A DNA stretch of 64,000 nucleotides. It comes from Azadirachta indica (taxonomy: Eukaryota; Streptophyta; Magnoliopsida; Sapindales; Meliaceae). Below are positions 56,121 through 64,000 of the stretch, piece by piece. A program made the position numbers and the translations under genes. The notes under the pieces are model-generated. The model ran no database searches. It was not told the origin of the DNA and worked only from the letters and a program-made list of their open reading frames with translations. The stretch is from NCBI GenBank assembly GCA_022749755.1, contig CM040446.1:5076966-5140965 (forward strand), read 5' to 3'. Position 1 is the first letter of the stretch. Each line of letters starts with the position of its first letter.

Positions 56121-56726
56121 TTGCATCTGCCGGTTATACATACGGAATAATCAGGTTAACTTGTTCTGGGACTGACTTTCAATAAAATCACGACTATGAT
56201 AAAGAGAAATTTAAAAACTAAACTAAGTTAGAATCAAAGTCTTCCGTTATATTTTTATATGGTCTATGTGTAATATTACAAACAGATCACATCATGTCCT
56301 GTCCTGAAAAGAAATTAAGTTGACATTACATTTTTGTTGAATGGAAGATAAGGTTGATATATTTAGTTGATAGATTTGTCCGTTTCAGTTCTCAGCTATA
56401 TACATTAATTGATTACTAGAACATATATACTGTGTTGGCTCCGTCATTATTTTCTTTTTCATGAATATATAATCAAAGGCATTTATATCTGAATGTTTTC
56501 TTAATTTTCTATCTACGAATTGAAAGGCAACCTCTTTAATTCTTAATTTCCCCAATACTAGCAACCCAAATGCTTTAGTAGTTCATAAATGTTTAAAGTA
56601 ATATTTATCAATTAATATATACAAATGTATTAATTGAAAGTAAAATAATAATCAGTTTAAATTGTTTCTTTTTATTAATTTCGCTCTTTAACTGGCATTA
56701 AAATCTGGAAGCGATCAAAAAGAGGA

Positions 56727-56775
56727 TTAAATGCAACAGTTACAAAACATTAATTATCATATTTGGCCTATAAAA
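56727..56775 (+). promoter_or_regulatory. C6 core promoter: AACAGTTAC motif and TATA box
   Basis: GATTAAATGCAACAGTTAC lies at about 56725-56743 and TATAAAA at 56769-56775. The same pair precedes C7 (AACAGTTAAG; TATAAAA at 58850-58856). The motif's reverse, GTAAC, is the core bound by the synergid regulator MYB98 in Arabidopsis; the match is short, so this is a suggestion only. Confidence 0.6.
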
Positions 56776-56876
56776 CCGCAACATCTACCGCCATGTTTTC
56801 ACTCAGTCACAACAATTCAACGAACCTAGAGCTTACTTTGCAGTTACTTATTATCAAAATATATACTCAGACCAAT

Positions 56877-57245
56877 ATGTCTCAAGCCAGCATAACATAT
56901 TCGATTGCTTTGATCCTTGCATGTGCATTCCTGATGACTGCTCCCGGTTTAGCAGCATTGCAGTTGCCAACGTTGTTCGGAAATTGTAAACCTGATGTTG
57001 AGAAGTGCCTATCAACACTCAAAGGTGTTCATGGCTGTGTAGAAGAGGTCATAACCTCGTTCTTAAGCCATCGTGTCGAACTGATTGGCAGTGCTAATTG
57101 TTGCAAGGCCTTCAATAAAGCTGATAAAAATTGTTGGCCTAAGGTTTTTCCTTTCAACCCTTTCTTCCCTACATTTATCAAGAATCACTGTGAAGAAATC
57201 TTGAAGATTGTATCGCCAGTGCCATCGCCATCCTCCAAACAATAA
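56877..57245 (+). CDS. C6: prolamin-like (ECA1-type) small secreted protein
   Basis: A 122-aa intronless protein. Signal peptide MSQASITYSIALILACAFLM to about residue 26. Domain cysteines at 44, 54, 75, 76, 86 and 105, with VHGCVEEVITSFLSH and CWPKVFPFNPFFPTF. An additional Cys at 37, just before the domain, is absent from the other C members. The tail is rich in Pro and Ser. An upstream in-frame extension is rejected because it crosses the TATA box. Polyadenylation signal AATAAA at 57419-57424. Likely secreted; a gamete or gametophyte role is inferred from the family. Confidence 0.9.
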   Translation: MSQASITYSIALILACAFLMTAPGLAALQLPTLFGNCKPDVEKCLSTLKGVHGCVEEVITSFLSHRVELIGSANCCKAFNKADKNCWPKVFPFNPFFPTFIKNHCEEILKIVSPVPSPSSKQ

Positions 57246-57719
57246 AACAATTACCTGAAAAGTACTGCACTTGGTTGATCTTCTTAATTAGAGTACAAAA
57301 ACCAAATGAGAAGTAATAACTTGTCATTGGTTCCCATTTTTTATATTTTAATTATTAGTTGATTTTCATGCTAGGGATACGAAGGATAATTTATGTCTCA
57401 TTTTGAGAATCATGATCAATAAAAGATTTGCCTTTCTCCCAAAATTATATTTTATTTTTCTATGCGCTCTACAAATAATAAATACATTGATTATGAGAAA
57501 ATTTTAGAGAGGTGCCCTCTGTCTCATTGTTTATGGTACCAAAGCATCCAATAGAATCATAACACATACACCTCCATTTTGAAAATGATACGACTTCATT
57601 GGATCAATATAGATCTTATAGTAACATGTTCATAGAGGACTTTATTCTTTCACTACAAGCTCTGTTTTTCTTGAAAATATTAGTTGAGTTGCAACTTCAT
57701 AAAATATAATCCATTGTTA
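57246..57719. other. C6 3' region, no further gene
   Basis: The 3' UTR (with ACTTGTCATTGGTT and AATAAAAGATTTGCC) resembles the C7 3' UTR. Beyond 57450 nothing was recognised. Confidence 0.6.
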
Positions 57720-58155
57720 AGGTCTGTTTGGAGTGGGAACTAAAAAGTAATAAGTGACTTATTTTATAATTTCAGTTAAATTTATGTTTGAAAAAAATAA
57801 TTAACTTACTTATTTTATAAATGAAGAATAATAAAAATGTTATCCCTACTATTAAGCAAAATATGTTGATAAAATAGTTAAATTTTCTGATTTGTGTGTT
57901 ATAGAGGTAGATACGTCAAATTACCTCACGACTTAGTTAGTGATTTATCTATTATTGTGGTTATTATACGTTATTATGATATTTTAATATTAAAAATTAC
58001 AAGCGAATTTCCTCAATTAATTTTTGAAACTCATAATATTTTCAACAACATGATTTATAAAATACTTAACTATTATTTTAAAAAGAGAAAGTTATTTCTT
58101 GAATATAACGTTGATTATTTATAAGTCACGCATAATTTCAAATTGGCCTTGAATA
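57720..58155. mobile_element. Possible small DNA transposon
   Basis: Ends GGTCTGTTTGGAGTGG and, inverted from the right, GGCCAATTTGAAATTATG are loosely complementary. AGTGACTTATTTTATAA on the left pairs with TTATTTATAAGTCACG on the right. A 76-codon frame inside has no known motif. No clear target duplication. Confidence 0.35.
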
Positions 58156-58849
58156 TAGAGCTTATATGATATTGTATTTGAATACAATTTTGTGTTTTTA
58201 AAAATAAAAATACAATGAATTCTTAAAATAGCAGATTGTTGACAGATCCGACAATTGCAGTACCCAACTATAAAATATATTTGGAGAAAAGTTTATCCTG
58301 AGACTCTCTCGATCGTCTCATTATTTTATAGGACCATCTCATAAAATCACAACCAATATATTTTTATTTTAAAATGAATTAATCATGATAATAATCAAAA
58401 TAAGTGAAAAAAGATAATAATTTTATGTTAATTATGATTTTATTCGATATAATCTTATAATAGCATGTATGTTTGTGAATGACTTTCTCCTTCAATACAA
58501 GATTAGCTTTTCTCAAAAATATTATGTGGAGCCTTCATTATTTTCTTTTTTGTGCATGAATGCTTTCTTAACTTTGCATCTACTAATTAAAAAGTAACCT
58601 CTTTATTATATTCTCACACTTTTCGTAATATGAGTTACGTGACTGTTTTATGAGTGCATAAATTAAATTAATTTGATCAATTAATACAAATGCCTGGTAC
58701 GTACATTGAAAGCAAAATTAAGATCGGCCTCAGCTCATGTTTAACTGCTTCTTATCATTTAATTCACCATTTAACTACCATTAATTTAGATCCGGAAGTG
58801 ATCAAAATGAGACTAAATGCAACAGTTAAGAGACATTATCATCTTTGCC

Positions 58850-58856
58850 TATAAAA
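58850..58856 (+). promoter_or_regulatory. TATA box of C7
   Basis: TATAAAA in GCCTATAAAACCACAGC, 98 bases before the ATG, with AACAGTTAAGAG about 25 bases upstream. Confidence 0.65.
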
Positions 58857-58947
58857 CCACAGCAAGTTTTCGATCACAGCAAAATCAAACAACCCCAAGA
58901 GCTAACATGCTTTCTATTTACAACCAAAAATATATACTCCGACCAAA

Positions 58948-59325
58948 ATGGCTAAAGCCAGCTTTACATATTCGATTGCATTGATAGTTGCATGTGCATT
59001 CCTTATGGCTGCTCGGTGCTTAGCAGGATCATCTGATCAAACTAAAATGTTGCTGCCACAGTTGTTCGGACATGATAAACCCACTGTTGAGAAGTGTCTG
59101 TCAACTCTCGAAAGTGTCCATGGCTGTGTAGAAGAGGTCATAACCTCATACTTAAGCCATCAAGTCCGGTTGATTAGCAGTGTTAATTGTTGCAAGGCCT
59201 ACACTGAAGCTGATTACAAATGTTGGCCTAAGGTTTTTCCTTTCAACCCATTCTTCCCTTCATTGGTTAACGATCAATGTGCCCAAATTTTGAAGAATGG
59301 ATCGTCATCACCATCGCCAAATTAA
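58948..59325 (+). CDS. C7: prolamin-like (ECA1-type) small secreted protein
   Basis: A 125-aa intronless protein. Signal peptide MAKASFTYSIALIVACAFLM to about residue 26 (LAG). Domain cysteines at 50, 60, 81, 82, 92 and 111, with the core CWPKVFPFNPFFPSLV. The closest relative in the window is C6, with matching promoter and 3' UTR, so they are a tandem pair about 2.1 kb apart. The linker DQTKMLLPQLFGHDKPTVEK is the longer form shared with C1 and C5. Polyadenylation signal at 59495-59500. Confidence 0.9.
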   Translation: MAKASFTYSIALIVACAFLMAARCLAGSSDQTKMLLPQLFGHDKPTVEKCLSTLESVHGCVEEVITSYLSHQVRLISSVNCCKAYTEADYKCWPKVFPFNPFFPSLVNDQCAQILKNGSSSPSPN

Positions 59326-59818
59326 AATACTGCAAATGGTCGGTCTTCTTCTGCAGGCATAGATTAGAAAAACCAAATGAGAAGTATTAACTTGTCATTG
59401 GTTCGGATTCTTTATAGTTTAATTATTAGTTGGTTTTCATATTTCATGTTAGGAATAATAGGATAATTTATCTGTCATTTCGAAAATTATGATGAATAAA
59501 AGATTTGCCTTTCTTCCCATAATATTTCTCTTATATGCACGCATACATAATAGTGTAGTGATTAAATATCAACATTACCCAATGTTGTTTAGGACACTAA
59601 TTTTTGTTTATATTTAAATTATGGACAGGAAAATTTAAGCCATTGCCACAAATCAAACATGCTTTTTTGAACTAATATTTTTTTTAGCAAGATAATAATA
59701 ATTTTATTAAAGACGTTAAAAAGGAATACAGAAAGCAGCCCGAAGGCAAATAAGAAAAATCAAGAAACAAACATATCTTGAAAATTAAAGATATAATCAA
59801 GGAGATTCTTTCTTTCCT
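59326..59818. other. C7 3' region and AT-rich spacer
   Basis: After the shared 3' UTR, sequence at 59690-59760 (ATTTTATTAAAGACGTTAAAAAGG) looks like a transposon edge, but no partner was found. Confidence 0.45.
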
Positions 59819-59881
59819 TTCTTTCCTCCTTTGTTCAAAGGTTATTGCACTCGCATTGCATCTCCGCCGGCTTCTATTTGA
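59819..59881 (+). pseudogene. D2: C-terminal relic of a family D gene
   Basis: The frame reads FFPPLFKGYCTRIASPPASI and stop, matching the end of D1 (FFPPLFKGYCTSIAPP). Only the last 20 codons remain. The 3' flank (GGATGGTAAGAT, after a TTATTATTATTGTTG stretch) also parallels D1. Confidence 0.75.
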
Positions 59882-61700
59882 GTCACTGCAGCTGCAAATG
59901 TAAGGAAGAAGAGATGTGTTGGGTCTAACTATGGAAACTGTTAGTCAGCTTGATTATTATTATTATTGTTGTTGTTAGGCGGATGGTAAGATAATTAGAT
60001 ATTTGATTTTTAAGTCATATCTTATTTAATAATTCTTGATTAGAGAATAAAGTTAATTTGATTGATTCTTCTCTTATGAGTTGATCATTTTAATTAATTT
60101 GGTTCTAACTTCATGCATATTAAGACACATTGACGCACAAGTTTCATTATTTTATGTCGATAGGCTACCCAAAACTACAGAAATAATAGTTATCATTCTA
60201 TCTACTAATAAACATTATCTTTTAATTTTGACGGAAATTATCTACGAAGTTCTAGCATTATGTCGGTAAATATATATTTTCTTCCACTACACACATACAT
60301 GTATGGATTTATGTATGCATGTATAACATTTATTCATTAAATGAGGCCTCCCATTTCTAGTGCCAACAAGAATATTAACTCCAATTAACTATCGTATCTG
60401 TAACGTTATTATTTTCTCGAAAGCTACGAATGCTCTGAAAATTCATCATTGACAATGGATGGCAGCAATTGACCCAACAATTCCACAGGTCCCAAGTTTT
60501 AGTATGCCTCTTGATAACATTACTTGAGGGAGCTTATGGTAGTGATCTCGATCATTAATGCTTCGGATAATATACCATCTCCCTCCAATTTTATTTAAGT
60601 GTTTAAGTTCCACCATCGACGTGTGGATATAATTTCTTCCAAATTTAAGGACTATGTGACATGACCTAGATATTGGAAACATATAACCAACAAAAATAAT
60701 AGCTGTACTAGGTCTACATATCTGGAGTATATGCAGCACACCTCTAATAGTAAAATATTTATAAGTGAATGACATCATTATATAACTAATCAAGTTATGT
60801 AGAATTGCTGTCATTTGTGTAAAATTTTGGTGTTTAATAATAGTATGTTAAAATCAAAGAGTAAATTAACTAATTATATAATTAATGGGACTCAGTTTGA
60901 GTGGTCAAAATACTTGACTCCTTAATGAGAAGTCAAATCTTTGAATTTTATTGATTGAAGCTACTAAGGTTAATTTTCCACTTTGTATGGGAATTAATAT
61001 CCACTATAAATGTGGCCCACCATGTTAGAATATGGATAGAATTTCCTCCAAGTGTAAGGACAAGACATTATTCAAATTAAGTAAAAATATCCGAATAATG
61101 TCATATGTGACTTAATCAAAATTCTCCAGATTTCTAATATAATATTGATAGTTTATATATGTAATATTTAAAAAAAATAACTAATTATATAAGACAAGTT
61201 ACACAACAAATTCAATAAGATTACTAATTGTTTAATGTATCTTTTCAAATAGAGTTTTTGTGGTAGAGTTTATGGTAGAGTTTTTATAAGTAAAATTTTT
61301 AATAAAAGTTTATTAATTATTTATATCACAAGTTTCTGGGAAAATTTGATTAAGAACTTTAATAAATAAATTTTTAATAATATATTTTAAAGAAATATCA
61401 CAAAATTTTAAAATAAAATAAAAATATTTTACATAATTTTATCTTTTAAAAAAATAAAATAAATTTTACTGTCAAAAACTCAAATTTTAAGTTTTTTTCT
61501 AATAAAAGAAAAATAACTTTTTAAATTTTTAAAAACTTTTCTGAAATGTTAATCAAATAATATTCAAAAATTTAAAAAAAGATTTTACTATTAAAAAAAA
61601 ATGCTTTTAACTAACATAATACTAGTAATCACTTCAGTCTTAAAGCACTTAAAAATTATTTATTTCTTTCATTAACTATAATTACGTCGGAACTAATAAA
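59882..61700. other. Spacer, no supported gene
   Basis: The longest frame (60446-60814, minus, 122 codons) has no recognisable domain or signal peptide. Two stretches near 60.6-60.75 and 61.02-61.14 kb resemble each other weakly. The 61.2-61.6 kb part is very AT-rich. Confidence 0.5.
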
Positions 61701-61955
61701 CGTTATAAATATTTAAAGGGGAAATTAAGTTTCAATTCATCATCTTAATTCATTAATATAATTCTCTAATTCTGTAACTTCCGTAAGCACATGAATATTT
61801 AATTAATAAAAGCATTCGCAATTCTCTCCGATACAAATTATGATCTATCCATTAATCTTCTTGAAATCGCAGAATCAAATACCGATACAGTCTCTTTCAG
61901 AATCCATTTTAGTCCTCCTGTTACGACAAAAACTCAAGTGTTTCGCCACTACACC

Positions 61956-62327
61956 ATGTCAAAGCAAGTTCAATCTCAAACACTAAATTCCTTTCTACTA
62001 ATGGCCGTCTACATTGCAGTGCTGCTGGTCCAGACAGGGGTAGCCCAGTTTCAAACACCGCAATTTCCTGGTGTGCCTCCACCAGGCTCTTCAGGATCAG
62101 GCAATGTTCAGTGCTGGTCATCACTCTTTAACATTCAAGGATGTGCTTGGGAAATATATAGGTCTGTGTTTACTCTACAATTCAACAACATTGGACCTAG
62201 TTGTTGCAGGGCTTATCTTGAAATTGATGCAAAATGTTGGCCTAAAATGTTCCCATACAATCCTTTCTTTCCTCCTTTGTTCAAAGGTTACTGCACTTCC
62301 ATTGCACCTCCACTGCCTTCTAGTTAA
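61956..62327 (+). CDS. D1: prolamin-like (ECA1/EC1-type) small secreted protein
   Basis: A 123-aa intronless protein. Signal peptide to about residue 30 (SFLLMAVYIAVLLVQTGVA). A Pro/Gly/Ser linker (FPGVPPPGSSGSG) leads to a domain with cysteines at 53, 63, 83, 84, 94 and 113, including NVQCWSSLFNIQGCAWEIYR and CWPKMFPYNPFFPPLF. The CW near the domain start and the GC-x-x-EI motif are closer to the classic egg-cell-secreted/ECA1 consensus than those of the C group. ATG at 61956 is the first in frame. A TATAAATA lies at about 61705, so the leader may be long. A secreted role in reproduction is inferred. Confidence 0.9.
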   Translation: MSKQVQSQTLNSFLLMAVYIAVLLVQTGVAQFQTPQFPGVPPPGSSGSGNVQCWSSLFNIQGCAWEIYRSVFTLQFNNIGPSCCRAYLEIDAKCWPKMFPYNPFFPPLFKGYCTSIAPPLPSS

Positions 62328-62397
62328 TTGACCAGTTATCAACACTACTGCTGCAGCTTTAAGGAAACTGGTTCTATGAAAAGTTTTTATATTAATC

Positions 62398-62438
62398 TTG
62401 ATTATTATTGTTATTATTATTATTATTATTATTATTAG
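62398..62438. repeat. (ATT)n microsatellite
   Basis: About twelve ATT units with one interruption in the D1 3' region; a shorter version lies in the D2 3' flank at 59954. Confidence 0.85.
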
Positions 62439-62647
62439 GGTGGATAGTAAGATGTTCAATTAGGTTTGTGATTTTAAGGCATGCATACGTTTAATCATTC
62501 TTAATTAGCGAACAAAATGTGATTGCTTTTTCTCTTAATTAGTTGATCTTTATTTGTTTCCACTTCTATACATATTAATCAATGTATGTGTTCAAATTCA
62601 CATAATTACTGGTTAGCTAGCATTCTACTAATAAACAATCAACCACA

Positions 62648-62820
62648 GTGTCTCAAGCCAGCTGGAATTATATTGATCCTTGCATGCTCAATATTCATAA
62701 CGGTTGCTTGCTCCAGCTTTAGCAGCAACAACTGAACAAAGTGGATCGTTGGTGCCACTGTATTTTGTTTGTACAATATGATCCTGTTGTTGAGAAGTGT
62801 GCTTGTCAACTCTGCAAATT
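62648..62820 (+). pseudogene. C-family relic
   Basis: GTGTCTCAAGCCAGC replaces ATGTCTCAAGCCAGC (start lost). It is followed by fragments equivalent to LILACSIFITVA, AATTEQSGSLVPL and DPVVEKC in shifting frames. The sequence stops after the first domain Cys; the rest of the domain is missing. Confidence 0.7.
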
Positions 62821-63440
62821 AAGAGTCAATGCTATGGGCTGATATAGGATTCTTGTGCATACAGTATGCCAAATAATACATATTTATTGTACGTGTAAAA
62901 TTATGTAGATCTCAGTTTTAGTTCACTGTTAATTATCGTGTGATAAAATGTAATTAAGAATTAACTAAAAAGTAAAAGTAAATATTAATTTACCTAATAT
63001 TTTGATAGCATGTTCTTATAAAAATAACTAAAAGTATATAAATCTCAAACATGCCTTTATCAATAATATAAATATTGTATATTGAATAAATTGTGTCACA
63101 CATGAGTTTCTTCTAATTTACAATAGTAAGGATACAATATTAACGTCACTTTTGAAACATTTTAAACTAATATTGGATTACTTGGAAGAATAGTATTACA
63201 CATCTCAAATTTTAGTAATATGATATTCTAAATTTTATTAAGAGATTTATCAATGTTACATCATTTAAGGATGAAAAGTTTGGGATACAAATTAAAAAAT
63301 ATAATATTATATATTTTAACCTTCAAGTTTGTATTTAGTGTCTTCTTTTAATGTGACTCCAATCTCTGTCACAGAACTTGTCTCCAGCTTTTAGTAATTT
63401 TAACAACCTTGGAGATTTGTGCGCCTTTATAGCTAAAATC
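62821..63440. other. AT-rich spacer, nothing recognised
   Basis: No coding sequence or repeat that I can support. Confidence 0.5.
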
Positions 63441-63450
63441 CTAGTGTCAA

Positions 63451-63502
63451 CGGGATGTAGCTCAAATGGTAGAGCGCTCGCTTTCGATCCCCTGCATCTC
63501 CA
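63451..63502 (+). pseudogene. tRNA-Ala pseudogene, internally deleted
   Basis: CGGGATGTAGCTCAAATGG, then TAGAGCGCTCGCTT, give the acceptor, D arm and start of the anticodon arm of a plant tRNA-Ala. The sequence then jumps to TCGATCCCCTGCATCTCCA, the T arm and 3' acceptor. About 21 bases covering anticodon, variable loop and half of the T stem are gone, leaving 52 nt instead of about 73. The acceptor ends pair except the first base. Confidence 0.75.
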
Positions 63503-63587
63503 ATAAAATTTTTTAACACTGCTTCTGTTTAAAGTGTCTGGCAAATGATTTCCATTATAATTCTCAAGTTTGTCATTCTAGTCCCCA

Positions 63588-63818
63588 TTGGCATGCTTCC
63601 TTCATTCCTCCGTGGAATCAATCTACAAGGATGTGTTTGGGAAATTCACGAGTCTGAGTATAGCAGAAAATACAGCAATGTTACATATTAATTGTTGCAA
63701 GGCTTTTGTTGCTGTTCATGGAGATTGTTGGCCCAAAATGTTCCCTGTACATCCGTTCTTCCCTCTGTCGCTCAAAGGTTATTGTGCTCGCATTGCAGCT
63801 GCGCCAGCATCTGTTTGA
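63588..63818 (+). pseudogene. D3: family D prolamin-like relic
   Basis: The lower frame reads NCCKAFVAVHGDCWPKMFPV, HPFFPLSLKGYC, then ARIAAAPASV and stop. Upstream, LQGCVWEIHES appears in another frame, and the first Cys region is unrecognisable, so at least one frameshift (near 63655) separates the halves. No signal peptide was found. The tRNA-Ala relic lies about 85 bp upstream. Confidence 0.7.
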
Positions 63819-64000
63819 TCAGTTTTTGTTTAAACGGATTGGAATTGGGTTAAGTTGGAGAATAGATAGTATTTAAGCTTGATTAGTTTTTTCTTTTTTA
63901 TTATAATTATTATGATGATTTCTGACTACTTTAGTTGGAAATCTTTTGGGAGCCGCATGCTTACATTGGATTCAAGATTATACAATCGGATACAACTGAA

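Noticed and set aside
56763..56876. 38-residue N-terminal extension of C6
   Set aside because: It overlaps the TATA box and has no ATG at its start; the MSQAS start matches the paralogues.
57894..58124. 76-codon ORF between C6 and C7
   Set aside because: AT-rich, no known motif, and lies in a probable small transposon.
60446..60814. 122-codon minus-strand ORF
   Set aside because: No recognisable domain, signal peptide or paralogue; length is possible by chance in AT-rich DNA.

Overview
This is nuclear DNA of a flowering plant, almost certainly a eudicot. It is strongly AT-rich. Its genes are small and either intronless or have one short GT-AG intron, with TATAAAT boxes upstream. Degenerate plant transposons of the Ty3, MULE, hAT and LINE classes fill the space between them. 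No bacterial or organellar signal was seen. The species cannot be named from the sequence alone.

The theme is a locally expanded cluster of small secreted cysteine-rich proteins of the kind known from plant reproductive tissues. Four groups interleave. Family A is a 78-aa, two-exon, 10-Cys defensin-like (CS-alpha-beta pattern) peptide. It is intact at 17.4 kb and 21.4 kb, and these two may be one gene; it is pseudogenic at 6.8, 32.2 and 49.4 kb. Family B is a 135-aa six-Cys prolamin-like/ECA1-type protein with a poly-Met signal peptide. It is intact at 12.4, 15.0, 27.0 and 29.6 kb and broken at 9.6, 15.7 and 52.2 kb. Family C is a prolamin-like protein with a C-W-P-K-V-F core. It is intact at 55.5 (minus strand), 56.9 and 58.9 kb; it is degenerate on the minus strand at 13.7, 25.5 and 28.3 kb and has lost its start codon at 10.9 kb. 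Family D is a more divergent prolamin-like group, intact at 62.0 kb, with remnants at 59.8 and 63.6 kb. Short relics of further A-like and B-like genes lie between them, so the locus has turned over by repeated duplication and decay.

Layout: 1-2.7 kb, 5' part of a dead Ty3 retrotransposon. 2.7-10.5 kb, an A-B unit carrying LTR-like insertions. 10.9-15.8 kb, block C1-B2-C2-B3. 16.47-24.24 kb, two near-identical 3.83-kb copies abutting a 100-N gap, best read as one contig-end overlap counted twice. 25.5-30.0 kb, block C3-B5-C4-B6. 30-35.4 kb, an A pseudogene and a foldback element. 35.56-45.94 kb, a decayed MULE interrupted by a complete 4.5-kb hAT element with a perfect 8-bp target duplication. 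46-52.3 kb, an A pseudogene with two B deletions beside it. 52.3-64 kb, C5, C6, C7 and the D group, with a LINE RNase H relic and orphan promoter fragments.

The paralogous spacers serve as empty sites for each other and date many insertions. The C and B genes of the two central blocks give conflicting relationships, which suggests gene conversion. Functions in fertilisation are inferred from family membership; nothing here shows expression.
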